A stretch of 64,000 bases of DNA, taken from Actinocrinis sp035650855. Lineage in GTDB: Bacteria; Actinomycetota; Actinomycetes; Streptomycetales; Catenulisporaceae. Location: contig NZ_DASRGV010000027.1 of assembly GCF_035650855.1 (NCBI RefSeq), positions 9,739-73,738 on the forward strand, written 5' to 3'. The position numbers and the translations under genes were made by a program. The notes below the pieces were generated by a model. The model ran no database searches, had not been told where the DNA came from, and was given only the letters and a program-made list of their open reading frames with translations. Positions 43,201-50,539 of this stretch are shown here, in pieces. Position 1 is the stretch's first letter; each line of letters opens with the position of its first letter.

Positions 43201-45370
43201 TGTGTACCGGAGACAGCTGCGGTCCGCGCCCGCGGCGCCGGTTTCCGGTCGTGGCCAGCAGCGCGCCGAGCGCGCTTCCGCCCCAGGCCAGCCGACTGGA
43301 CCGCTCGCTGACCGCGCGCGCGATCGGCACCGCGTTCAGGATCCGCCACGCCTGCTCAAGCCCCGGACCGCAGATCAGGTCGGCCGACCAGCCGACCGCC
43401 CCGGTGACCTCCCCCTCGGTCCGCCGCAAGACGGCGATCCCGACGTCGGCCGCCGCGAGGGCGGCGTCGTGTGCGGTGGAGACGACCAGGACGCCGTGGC
43501 CTTCGCTCTGAAGCCGGCGCACATGGTTGTGCAGATATTCGTCGCGCGGCAGCACTTCGTCAGCCCACTGCAACAGTTCGCCGACGCTCGAGTGCTGAGT
43601 CAGCACGACCTTGTCCACGGCCGCGTGCGCCGCGGCGAGCAGTGCGTCAGCCAGCGGATCCAGCGCGCAGCCCACCGTCACGGTGCCGCGCCGGGTGCCC
43701 GCCTTGTCGAGAAGGTCCAGGGTCAGCGCCCCGGGCTCGGCCGCGGACCGCGATCGGTTCGCCCGGCCGCCGGCGGAGCGCGTCGAGTAGCGCAGCCGCC
43801 ACCGGTCGTTTGTCCACAGGTCTGTGGAGCGTGTGGGCGGAGTGCCGAGCAGCGCGGCTTCGATGACAGCCGCGGTCGCCTTCTCGGCGTGCTTGGCGGC
43901 CGCGTCCGGCACCGCGTCCGACTGCCCGTCTGACGGCGCGTCCGAATTTGGATCAGTCTCTTGAGACGCCGCCGTGATCAGCCGCTCGGCGACCTGCCAG
44001 ACCTCGGCGTCTTCGAGCCCTGCTCCGTTCGCGCCGCCCGCCGCCTCGGCGGAGAGCACGACCGGCTTCGGCGCGCACAGCACCGAGGAGTCGATGAGCA
44101 CGGTGTCGACGCGGTCCAGGCGACGCAGCGCGGTCCCGTCCATCGGCACCACGCCGCGCCTGGCCAGATCCCAGCCGAGCGCCGCGGCGAACGCCTCGCG
44201 GCCCTGCCGCCCGGCCTTCGGCATGGTGGCGAGCATCAAGTCCGCGGCCCGGCCCGGATCGCGGGTGAAGGCGAGCGCGCCGCCCGCGCCGAACAACGAG
44301 GCGATGGATGAGCGTTCGCCGAGCCGTTCCACCGGCCCCTCCGGCAGCGGCGCGGGGCGCGGGGCGTGCTCGTGTGCTTCCTTCACGAGCCCCTGCCCCT
44401 CGCGCACCAGCTCGTGCTCGCGCCGCCGCCACACCGACTGCCGGCTGAGGCGCTCGACGAGCCGCACCCCGTGCTGGAGGCTGTCCACGGCGAGCGGCCC
44501 GGGCCCGGTGCTCGCCGCGTTCACGGTCGAGGTCGCGAGGGAGATCAGCAGTTCCGCGTGCTGATGCCCCAACCGCGCGGCCAGCAGCTCACGCAGCCGC
44601 GGATACGTATCGGCGAACAGCAGCGGTATACGAGCACTGCGTGGCAACAGCGAGACGTTCAAGAGCTGGGCCGTGGTCGCCACGCCGAGCCCGGCCAGGT
44701 CGGCCATCAGCGCCAGCGCCATGATGGCGACCGGCGCGTCGTCCGCGGGATGCTCGGGCGTGCAGCCGGCGGCCTCGCCGTCGGGGAAGTCGCAGTCCGC
44801 GGTGCCGTGGATCTCCTCGATGGTCTTGACCGTGGCGAGGATGTCCTCGAGACCGACGCGGTCCTCGTCGAAGGCGAGCAGGACCTGCTGGGTGACGGCG
44901 TTGACCTGCGCCCACTTCACGCCCTTGAGGCGCTTGAGCGCGTCTGTGACGTCGTCGGCGATGCGGCGGTGCTGCTCGCCGGAGCCCGTCAGGCCCTTGA
45001 CCTCGACGTGGGCGCGGCCTCCGCGGGACCACACGCGTCGCACGCCCCGGCTCGGACCGACGTCGGCCACCGAGCCGAGGGCCGAGGTGTAGCGATACGG
45101 CAGGTTCTTCGCGGCGAGCGAGGCGGCTTGAGCGGTGACGCGCGCGGTGGTCCCGACGGCGGTCGCGGCCGCCGGACCGGCCGTCGCGCCGGCGACCGCG
45201 CGCGTCACGGTGGCGGTGCCCCGAGCTGTCGCGGCGGCGAGGCGCGCGGACCCGGCCGTCGTGGCGAGCGTGAAGCCGGCCGCGGCGCGGGCGGTGGACA
45301 GGACGGAACGCTGTGTACGCGACCTTCCGTTGTGAAACTGTGCAAGACGAACCATCGAGCTGACCGCCAC
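40292..45370 (-). CDS. Giant CtpI-like cation P-type ATPase with degenerate N-terminal half
   Basis: A 1692-residue protein (GTG 45370; ATG 45355 is an alternative). Its size matches mycobacterial CtpI (about 1630). An HMA-like domain lacking CxxC lies near residues 100-175. The C-terminal half is an intact P-type ATPase: TGES near 967, CFDKTGTLTEG with Asp1124 and MTGDGSNDAA near 1407, with membrane helices around. The N-terminal half looks like an eroded second copy: VLIDSSVLCAP near 423 replaces DKTGT, and HDAALAAADVGIAVL near 640 mirrors the hinge. The transported ion is unknown. A SigB-like promoter lies 32 bases upstream. Confidence 0.9.
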   Translation of the reverse strand: MAVSSMVRLAQFHNGRSRTQRSVLSTARAAAGFTLATTAGSARLAAATARGTATVTRAVAGATAGPAAATAVGTTARVTAQAASLAAKNLPYRYTSALGSVADVGPSRGVRRVWSRGGRAHVEVKGLTGSGEQHRRIADDVTDALKRLKGVKWAQVNAVTQQVLLAFDEDRVGLEDILATVKTIEEIHGTADCDFPDGEAAGCTPEHPADDAPVAIMALALMADLAGLGVATTAQLLNVSLLPRSARIPLLFADTYPRLRELLAARLGHQHAELLISLATSTVNAASTGPGPLAVDSLQHGVRLVERLSRQSVWRRREHELVREGQGLVKEAHEHAPRPAPLPEGPVERLGERSSIASLFGAGGALAFTRDPGRAADLMLATMPKAGRQGREAFAAALGWDLARRGVVPMDGTALRRLDRVDTVLIDSSVLCAPKPVVLSAEAAGGANGAGLEDAEVWQVAERLITAASQETDPNSDAPSDGQSDAVPDAAAKHAEKATAAVIEAALLGTPPTRSTDLWTNDRWRLRYSTRSAGGRANRSRSAAEPGALTLDLLDKAGTRRGTVTVGCALDPLADALLAAAHAAVDKVVLTQHSSVGELLQWADEVLPRDEYLHNHVRRLQSEGHGVLVVSTAHDAALAAADVGIAVLRRTEGEVTGAVGWSADLICGPGLEQAWRILNAVPIARAVSERSSRLAWGGSALGALLATTGNRRRGRGPQLSPVHSAALISVIGGAYSGLRIARANKPRGTVYESWHVLSAQDAFARLRDYRREEDRQAAAAQPPALVRAAGSAAHRAAATTPIRQLVVTPARGTAEFAGAIAEELRDPLTPVLALGAAASAVVGSGVDAILVGGVMGGNAVISAGQQLRARRALSRLMLGERTNARIVAWSGPENEHPDAHADADTGTGSHGDRDWTAGLAEARTRTVPAERLRIGDVIALRASDIVPADARLISAEELEVDESALTGESLPIAKSVQATPGAELADRTCMVYEGCTVVAGTGYAVVTATGSDTEAGRASAVASASAPPRVGIQARLSELARIALPATGIGGLAVTGLAVLRGVPLRQAVASGVAIAVAAVPEGLPLVATVAQLAAARRLSRYGVLVRSSSTLEALGRVDTVCFDKTGTLTEGRLSVTRVAAFDQDLSLDTQRGREVLHMAACACPDVGDDPARTLVHTTDIAVVQAAREHAAQEREAWHLESELPFETTRGYSASLGKQDGRMLLTVKGAPEVILERCDSVVTEKGTRPFTPQRRNTASATLKRLADEGLRVLAVAETGAVANEGAARGDSPEHLADLVGELTLVGFVAIADTARPGVEDTIAQLAASGVRTIMITGDHPRTAVAIARQLGIPNAEHVLTGSELDRLPKSQREARIAASTVFARVSPQHKVRIVQALQRAGRVVAMTGDGSNDAAAIRLADVGIALAGKGTMPARNAADLVLSAPDPARIVDALAEGKALWRSVRDAVSILVGGNAGEIAFTVLGTALGGRAPLGTRQFLLVNMMTDMLPALAVALAPARPPANGERADAGKATGNGGAGGSADGGPLAGPWGPALARDLAARGGATALGATLAWQAGRMTGRSRRASTMGLAALVGTQLGQTLVTGRHSPLVIGTCVASAAALVVVVETPVVSRFFGCTPLGPVAWGIVGASSLTATVAGAAAPALIDKFAHRNGNRNGDGTHPAPAAAAA

Positions 45371-45401
45371 TCCCTCGACTCACCTCGGGTGGGCCCGCCT
45401 A

Positions 45402-45425
45402 GTACCCGGCGAATCGGGGCTAAAC
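45402..45425 (-). promoter_or_regulatory. SigB-type promoter of the CtpI-like gene
   Basis: On the minus strand: GTTT, 14 bases, GGGTAC, an exact match to the streptomycete SigB-class consensus. It ends 32 bases before the GTG start. Confidence 0.75.
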
Positions 45426-45494
45426 GCGCGTAGCGGCTGTCCAGAGGACACGTATGGTCGTGCCCGGACGTGCGAAGGTGCCCCCGCGCGAGGG

Positions 45495-45569
45495 TCAGCC
45501 CTCGTTGAAGACCGCCTTCTCGACGCCCTTGAGCGCCTTCTGCAGGTCGATCGGGTTGACGTTCGCCAT
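45495..45569 (-). CDS. 24-residue protein resembling the start of DUF2795
   Basis: ATG 45569 is preceded by AGGAG at good spacing. The peptide begins MANVNPIDLQKALKGVEKA and ends VFNEG. NPIDLQKALKGV is the opening signature of DUF2795 proteins, but the frame stops where those proteins continue into their helical core. Codon choice is strongly G/C-ending, and a SigB-like promoter lies 47 bases upstream, so the gene is probably real. It could be a micro-protein or a truncated DUF2795 copy. Confidence 0.6.
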   Translation of the reverse strand: MANVNPIDLQKALKGVEKAVFNEG

Positions 45570-45615
45570 GCGCTGCTCCTCGCGCGCTCGGACTTGAATC
45601 GGTCGGTGCAGCGCG

Positions 45616-45640
45616 TTACCCGGACACAACGGGCGAAAAC
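45616..45640 (-). promoter_or_regulatory. SigB-type promoter candidate of the 24-codon gene
   Basis: On the minus strand: GTTT, 15 bases, GGGTAA, ending 47 bases before the ATG. Confidence 0.6.
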
Positions 45641-45644
45641 TGGC

Positions 45645-46853
45645 CTACCCGATGCTGGCGTATAAAGCCTGGTCGAGATCGTTCCAAAGGTCTTCCGCGT
45701 CCTCCAGGCCCACCGACATCCGCAGCAGCCGGTCGCTGATCCCGGTGGCGGCCCGATCCTGCGCGTCCATGATGTGGTGGCTGATGGACGCGGGGTGCTG
45801 AAGCAGCGTGTCGACGCTGCCGAGGCTGACCGCCGGGGTGATGAGCCGGACGGCGCCGATCACGGCGTGCGGGTCACCGGTCGTCTCGAAGGAGACGAGA
45901 GCGCCGCCAGAGGCCATCTGCGCCGCAGGGCGCTGACGATCGAGTCCTGGGTAGTGGACGCGGGCGACCGCCGGGTGGCCGGCGAGCCGGTTCGCCAGCT
46001 GCGCCGCGGTCGCCGAGGCGGCGCGGACCCGCAGCGGCAGGGTCGAGAGGCCGCGCAGCAGCAGATATCCGGCCAGCGGATGCAGGACCGCGCCGGTGAG
46101 GAAGCGCAGCTGTCGCAGCGTTCGTGCATACTCCTCGTCGCACGCCACGACGCCGCCGAGCACGTCGCCGTGACCGCCGAGGAACTTCGTGGCGCTGTGC
46201 AGCACGAGCCGGGCGCCGAGGGTGGCCGGCCGTTGCAGGACCGGAGTGGCGAAGGTGTTGTCCGCGAGCACCGGCACCGGTGCGCAAGCCTCGGCCAACG
46301 CGCGCAGGTCCACCTCGTTCAGGGTCGGGTTCGCCGGGCTCTCCACGATGACCAGTCCGGTGTCCGGCCGGAGCGCGACGGCGGCTTTCTCCGGCTCGGC
46401 GAAGGTGACCTCGTTGCCCAGCAGACCCGAGGCGATCAGGTGATCGCTGCTGCCGTAGAGCGGACGCACGGCCACGACGTGCGGCTTTCCGGCGTTCACC
46501 GCCGCGAGCAGACAGGCTGTGAGCGCCGCCATGCCGCTGGCGAACGCGACCGCCGCTTCGCAGCCTTCGAGCTCGGCGAGTGCGCTCTCAAAGCGGGCCA
46601 CGGTCGGGTTGCCGATCCGCGCGTACACCGGCGGTCCCGAGCAGAGCTCTCCGGTGCCCAGCACGTCCAGACGCGCGGCCTCGCCTCGGCTGTCGCGTGA
46701 CGGATACGTGGTCGACAGGTCGAGCGGCGCCGCGTGCAGGCCGAGATCGGCCAGGTCGTCGCGGCCGGCGTGCACGGCGCGCGTGGCTAGAGCGGCGGTC
46801 GGCACGTCCCGGTGGGTCAGAGGAGCGGAGAGGCGCTGCGTCATGACCTTCAT
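45645..46853 (-). CDS. Cys/Met-metabolism PLP enzyme (gamma-synthase/gamma-lyase type)
   Basis: About 402 residues from ATG 46853 (an ATG at 46844 is also possible; neither has a strong ribosome binding site). Fold-type I motifs of the trans-sulfuration family are clear: YARIGNPTVARFESALAELEG, FASGMAALTACLLA, ADNTFATPVLQRP and the PLP lysine in HSATKFLGGHGDVLGG. The substrate could be O-acetylhomoserine, cystathionine or methionine; sequence does not settle it. It is divergent from an Lrp regulator 48 bases away, the classic arrangement for methionine gamma-lyase genes. Confidence 0.9.
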   Translation of the reverse strand: MKVMTQRLSAPLTHRDVPTAALATRAVHAGRDDLADLGLHAAPLDLSTTYPSRDSRGEAARLDVLGTGELCSGPPVYARIGNPTVARFESALAELEGCEAAVAFASGMAALTACLLAAVNAGKPHVVAVRPLYGSSDHLIASGLLGNEVTFAEPEKAAVALRPDTGLVIVESPANPTLNEVDLRALAEACAPVPVLADNTFATPVLQRPATLGARLVLHSATKFLGGHGDVLGGVVACDEEYARTLRQLRFLTGAVLHPLAGYLLLRGLSTLPLRVRAASATAAQLANRLAGHPAVARVHYPGLDRQRPAAQMASGGALVSFETTGDPHAVIGAVRLITPAVSLGSVDTLLQHPASISHHIMDAQDRAATGISDRLLRMSVGLEDAEDLWNDLDQALYASIG

Positions 46854-46889
46854 AGTCGGCACAGGAGCGGCAAAGAGCCACGACTCCCG

Positions 46890-46895
46890 TATCTT
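46890..46895 (+). promoter_or_regulatory. -10 element of a leaderless Lrp transcript
   Basis: TATCTT ends six bases before the ATG at 46902, and there is no ribosome binding site, suggesting leaderless expression. Confidence 0.45.
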
Positions 46896-46901
46896 GTTCG
46901 G

Positions 46902-47453
46902 ATGAATGGGGAAAGCGCCAAACTTGATCCGGTGGACATCGCGATTCTGCGTGAGTTGCAGAACGACGGCCGGATGCCGAACAAAGACCTTGCTGAAAAG
47001 GTCGGCATCGCACCCTCCACCTGCCTCGACCGGGTGGCCAGGCTGCGCCGGGTCGGCGCGATCACCGGCTACACGGCCCGCGTCGGCGCCCAGGCGATCG
47101 GGCGCCCGATCGAGGCGTTGCTGGCGGTGCAGGTGCGTCCGCACTCGCGGCTGCTGGTCGACCCCTTCATCGCGCACGTGCTCGCGCTGCCGGAAACCCG
47201 GTCGCTGCACCACACCAGCGGTCCGGACGACTTCTTCGTGCACGTCGCCTGCGGCAGCGTGCAGGACCTGCAGAGCCTGGTGCTCGACCAGTTCACCGCG
47301 CGGCCCGAGGTGGCCAGGCTCCAGACCCACCTGATCTTCGCGACCTGGGAGGGCAGTCCGCTGTTGCCGTATAACGCGGCGGAGGCTGTCGGTGGCAGGC
47401 GGCAGGATGATGGCAAGCGGGCGAAGAAGGGTGCCGGGGCGGCGGGAGGGTGA
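46902..47453 (+). CDS. Lrp/AsnC-family transcriptional regulator
   Basis: A 183-residue protein. It opens with the family's LDPVDIAILRELQNDGRMPN and the helix-turn-helix KDLAEKVGIAPSTCLDRVARL. The C-terminal RAM domain follows (ALLAVQVRPHSR, TSGPDDFFVHVACGSV). A short basic Gly-rich tail closes it. Lrp proteins sense amino acids and usually control the divergent enzyme gene, here the PLP enzyme. The stop overlaps the start region of the following gene. Confidence 0.9.
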   Translation: MNGESAKLDPVDIAILRELQNDGRMPNKDLAEKVGIAPSTCLDRVARLRRVGAITGYTARVGAQAIGRPIEALLAVQVRPHSRLLVDPFIAHVLALPETRSLHHTSGPDDFFVHVACGSVQDLQSLVLDQFTARPEVARLQTHLIFATWEGSPLLPYNAAEAVGGRRQDDGKRAKKGAGAAGG

Positions 47454-47458
47454 TGAGC

Positions 47459-47860
47459 ATGGCCGGCGAAGACACGACGGAGTGCGCGACGGCGCCGCTC
47501 GACCGGCTGCGCGCGCTCTGCCTCGACCTGCCCGAGGTCGTCGAACGGCCCAGCCACGGTGAACCGACCTGGTTCATCGGCGGCAAGAAGACCTTCGTGA
47601 TGTTCGCGGACCGACATCACGACGATCGCGTGGCCTTCTGGTGCGCCGCCGCGCCGGGCGCGCAGGAGCACCTGACCGCCGCGGACCCCGAGCACTACTT
47701 CCGGCCGCCATACGTCGGGCATCGCGGCTGGCTCGGGGTCTACCTCGACGTTCCGGTCGATTGGGCGGAGATCGGCGAGCTGGTGTCTGAGGCGTACCGC
47801 GCGGTCGCCCCGGCGCGCCTGCTCCGACAACTCGACGCGGAGCCGTCCCAGTCTGGTTAA
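47459..47860 (+). CDS. YjbR/MmcQ-family protein
   Basis: A 133-residue protein. ATG 47459 has GGGAGG nine bases upstream; an ATG at 47453 overlaps the Lrp stop (TGATG) and is an alternative. Family features are LCLDLPEVVERPSHGEPTWF, KKTFVMFADRHHDDR and the C-terminal EIGELVSEAYRAVAP. Members have a CyaY-like fold and are proposed DNA-binding proteins of unknown role. It is coupled to the Lrp gene. Confidence 0.8.
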   Translation: MAGEDTTECATAPLDRLRALCLDLPEVVERPSHGEPTWFIGGKKTFVMFADRHHDDRVAFWCAAAPGAQEHLTAADPEHYFRPPYVGHRGWLGVYLDVPVDWAEIGELVSEAYRAVAPARLLRQLDAEPSQSG

Positions 47861-47940
47861 TTCCCTTCACTTGGAGGGTGTCATTCACGCGGAGCGCGAG
47901 TACATTCGGCTGCGGAGCTAATTCACATAGATGCCCACGA

Positions 47941-47954
47941 TTCACATATGTGAA
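47941..47954. promoter_or_regulatory. Operator palindrome before alginate lyase
   Basis: TTCACATATGTGAA is a perfect 14-bp palindrome; a half-like ATTCACATA lies 20 bases upstream at 47921. It is 13 bases before the TTG start at 47967. The cognate regulator is not identifiable from the window. Confidence 0.6.
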
Positions 47955-47966
47955 AGGTGCGCTGCC

Positions 47967-49334
47967 TTGCTCGACAAAGCTGTCTTGCTCAAGAGACTCG
48001 TCGTCTTCGCCATGGCCGTCAGCTCCGCGTGCGCCGTGGCTGTCGTTCCAGCTTCCGCGTCGGCATCCACGACCACCACCGCCGTCGGCGCCCCGGCCAA
48101 TATCGCCCCGGCCAATGTCTCAGCGCACTGCGGTTGGCCGGTACCGCGATCGTTCTGCCCGCCCGCGACCGTCGTCCTGGACGGAGACCGGCTGCTGCTG
48201 AACCGGCTGGGCCTGCTGGCCGGCGACCACACGCTGCACACGTCGCTGAACGCGCTGCTGGCCCTTGCGCAGCCTGACCTGACCGCGGGGCCGTGGTCCG
48301 TCACCGACAAGACGATGCTGCCGCCGAGCGGTGACAAGCACGACTACCTCAGCCTCGCGCCCTACTGGTGGCCCACGCAGCCGATGACGCCCTCGAATCC
48401 CTGGGGCTGTCCGTACATTCAGAAAGACGGCCAGCGCGACCCGATCGTCGACAGCATCCCCGACCACGCCGAGCGCGGCAGCGCCTTCTCAGCCATCTAC
48501 GATCTGTCGCTCGCCTGGTACTACACCCGCGACCCGCGTTATGCGCAGCGCGCCGAACTCGACCTGCGTACCTGGTTCCTCGACGCGGCGACCAGGATGA
48601 ACCCGAACCTGAACTATGCGCAGGGCATCCCGTGCCAGGTCGACGGGCGCGGCATCGGCATCATCGAGTTCTCAGAAGCGCTGACCGACGTCGTCGACGC
48701 GACCGCGATCCTCGATGACGGCGCGCCCGGCTGGACCCGCACCGACCACGGCGGCATGACCGCCTGGTACTGCGCGTTCCTCACCTGGCTGCGCTCCAGT
48801 TCCAACGGAGCCGACGAGGCGGCCCAGGCGAACAACCACGGCAGCTTCTATGACATGCTCTGCGCCGCGCTCGCGCTCTACGTCGGGCAGCGCGACACCG
48901 CGCGCGGCATCGTGCAGCAGGCCGAGACCAAGCGGATCGACGTGCAGATCAGCGCCGCCGGAACCGAGCCGCTGGAGATCTCCCGGACGCGCAGCTGGCA
49001 CTACTCCACCTTCAACCTGGTCGCGCTCACCAGGCTCGCGCAGATCGGCCGCCACGTCGGCGTCGACCTCTGGCAATACACCTCCCCGGCCGGCGGCGGC
49101 CTGTTCGGCGCGGTCGACTTCCTGCTCCCGGCGGCCGTCGGCGGGCAGTCCGCGTGGCCGTACCCGGAACTGGGCTTCCAGCAGGACGCCGCGCTGGACC
49201 TCGTGCACGCGGCGGCCGACGCCGGTGACCGTCAGGCGAGGGCCGCGCTCGCGCACGTCCCCACGCCGAAAACCGGAGACCTCTATCCGATCGCACCCGC
49301 GGCGGAGCAGCTGGACGATATCTCCGGCTCCTGA
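47967..49334 (+). CDS. Secreted alginate lyase family protein
   Basis: About 455 residues from TTG 47967, which has GAAAGG eight bases upstream and places a signal peptide (KRLVVFAMAVSSACAVAVV) at the N-terminus. An ATG at 47931 would put an operator palindrome inside the gene and is less likely. The alpha-toroid domain has the alginate-lyase hallmark NNHGSFYD near residue 290 and RTRSWHYSTFNLVALTR near 350, with APYWWP early on. These enzymes beta-eliminate uronate polymers. The exact polymer may be alginate or another uronan. Confidence 0.85.
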   Translation: MLDKAVLLKRLVVFAMAVSSACAVAVVPASASASTTTTAVGAPANIAPANVSAHCGWPVPRSFCPPATVVLDGDRLLLNRLGLLAGDHTLHTSLNALLALAQPDLTAGPWSVTDKTMLPPSGDKHDYLSLAPYWWPTQPMTPSNPWGCPYIQKDGQRDPIVDSIPDHAERGSAFSAIYDLSLAWYYTRDPRYAQRAELDLRTWFLDAATRMNPNLNYAQGIPCQVDGRGIGIIEFSEALTDVVDATAILDDGAPGWTRTDHGGMTAWYCAFLTWLRSSSNGADEAAQANNHGSFYDMLCAALALYVGQRDTARGIVQQAETKRIDVQISAAGTEPLEISRTRSWHYSTFNLVALTRLAQIGRHVGVDLWQYTSPAGGGLFGAVDFLLPAAVGGQSAWPYPELGFQQDAALDLVHAAADAGDRQARAALAHVPTPKTGDLYPIAPAAEQLDDISGS

Positions 49335-49359
49335 TTCGCCACCCTGGCGAAAGTTCGAA

Positions 49360-50385
49360 TCACAGGGCTCTGGTCCGTGTGGAGGTGCGCGCTGCCTCCA
49401 CACGGTAGCGCCAGCAGTTGTGCTCCGAGAGCAGAGCGCCATCCGCGTCGTGGAGCTGGAGGGAGACCAGGTGCGTCGACGGGAAGTACGCGGATCGGGA
49501 GACGACGAAGCCGGGCGCGATGGATAAGGGCTCGATAGTCACGTCTTGCTGCTCGATGTGGCTCAGCTGCTCGCCAAAGGGTTCGTAGATCCGCGCGGAG
49601 AGGCTGGCTCCGGTGACGCGGACCGCAGTGTGGTTGACCGCGTAGATCTGCCACGTCTCGGTGTCGGGCTGGACGTGCAGCGGTCCGCAGTCGGCGGAGC
49701 AAGGCGGCAGTCTGGTGCCGAAGTCGATGCGCAGCGCGGAGAGCGGGTCCTCGGCCGGTTCGGGCTCGCGCCAAAGTTCGCAGTCCTGCGATACCGAGAC
49801 GCGAAGCGCGAGGTCGTCCGCGTCCAGGGCGTTCGAGACGACGCAGAGCTGATCGAAGAATGCTGACTCGACGAGGTCGAGCTGGATCCACGGTCGCTCG
49901 TCGTGGGCCGCCGGCGACCAGTGGGTGACCGGATTGCCGTCCACGGCGCTGGCGGCGGCCTTGGGATTATCGGTTGCCGAGTGCGCAGGCGCGGGTGCGG
50001 GGGCGACGGAGGACGCGGTCACGGGCTTGCGCAGCGCGAGATCGATCGTGGGGCGCGAGCCGTCGATGACCGACAGGGTCCTGATTGACGTGCGCGAGCC
50101 CGCGAGGCCGGTCGGTCCGATCGCGACGCGTACGTAGCGGGCTTGCTGCCGGGCGAACGCGACGATGCGCGGTGCGGCGCCGACCCGGGGCGCGCGGGTC
50201 CGCGGCGCGGAGGAACCGGGCCAAGGTGCCGTGGCGGATCCGGTGCCCGCCTCGGCGGCGACGGCGGACCCCGTCGCCTCGGCGAACACGACTGGTCGCA
50301 CGGTTCCCCCTTCGACGGCGCCTTCTTGGTGCGGAGCGAGCAGGGTGGCGCCGGCGAATTGGAACCCTGGGCGAGACACGGCCAT
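49360..50385 (-). CDS. F5/8-type C (discoidin) protein with GH2-like C-terminal Ig domain, no catalytic domain
   Basis: A 341-residue protein, ATG 50385. There is no signal peptide. The first ~110 residues include a discoidin-like QARYVRVAIGPTGL. A clearer discoidin module follows (AVDGNPVTHWSPAAHDERPW, IQLDLVESAFF). The last ~110 residues resemble the C-terminal Ig-like domain of GH2 exo-glucosaminidases or mannosidases (VNHTAVRVTGASLSARIYEP). The catalytic GH2 barrel is absent. It may be a stand-alone sugar-binding protein or the remnant of a larger enzyme. It shares a LacI-type operator with the divergent regulator gene. Confidence 0.65.
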   Translation of the reverse strand: MAVSRPGFQFAGATLLAPHQEGAVEGGTVRPVVFAEATGSAVAAEAGTGSATAPWPGSSAPRTRAPRVGAAPRIVAFARQQARYVRVAIGPTGLAGSRTSIRTLSVIDGSRPTIDLALRKPVTASSVAPAPAPAHSATDNPKAAASAVDGNPVTHWSPAAHDERPWIQLDLVESAFFDQLCVVSNALDADDLALRVSVSQDCELWREPEPAEDPLSALRIDFGTRLPPCSADCGPLHVQPDTETWQIYAVNHTAVRVTGASLSARIYEPFGEQLSHIEQQDVTIEPLSIAPGFVVSRSAYFPSTHLVSLQLHDADGALLSEHNCWRYRVEAARTSTRTRAL

Positions 50386-50411
50386 GGTGCAGGCCCTACC
50401 CTTCTCGGGTA

Positions 50412-50425
50412 TGACAACGTTGTCA
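50412..50425. promoter_or_regulatory. LacI-type operator at the discoidin/LacI divergent junction
   Basis: TGACAACGTTGTCA, identical to the site upstream of the GH31 gene at 15983. It lies between starts at 50385 and 50540 and probably serves autoregulation. Confidence 0.8.
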
Positions 50426-50539
50426 GAGGAATCCTCGCCGCCCGCCGAAGGGCTGTCAACCCTTCCGGCGCGGGCCGGACCCCTGGGCGCGCCCCGAACC
50501 TGAGCACACCAGAACAAGCCAGACAAGACAGGAAGCCAG

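Noticed and set aside
39908..43933. Very long plus-strand open frame opposite the CtpI-like gene
   Set aside because: It is the high-GC shadow of the ATPase gene; it has no domain similarity and is rich in Arg/Gly from reversed codons.
47931..47966. ATG 47931 as the alginate lyase start
   Set aside because: It would place the 14-bp operator in the coding region and 12 non-signal residues before the signal peptide; TTG 47967 has a ribosome binding site.
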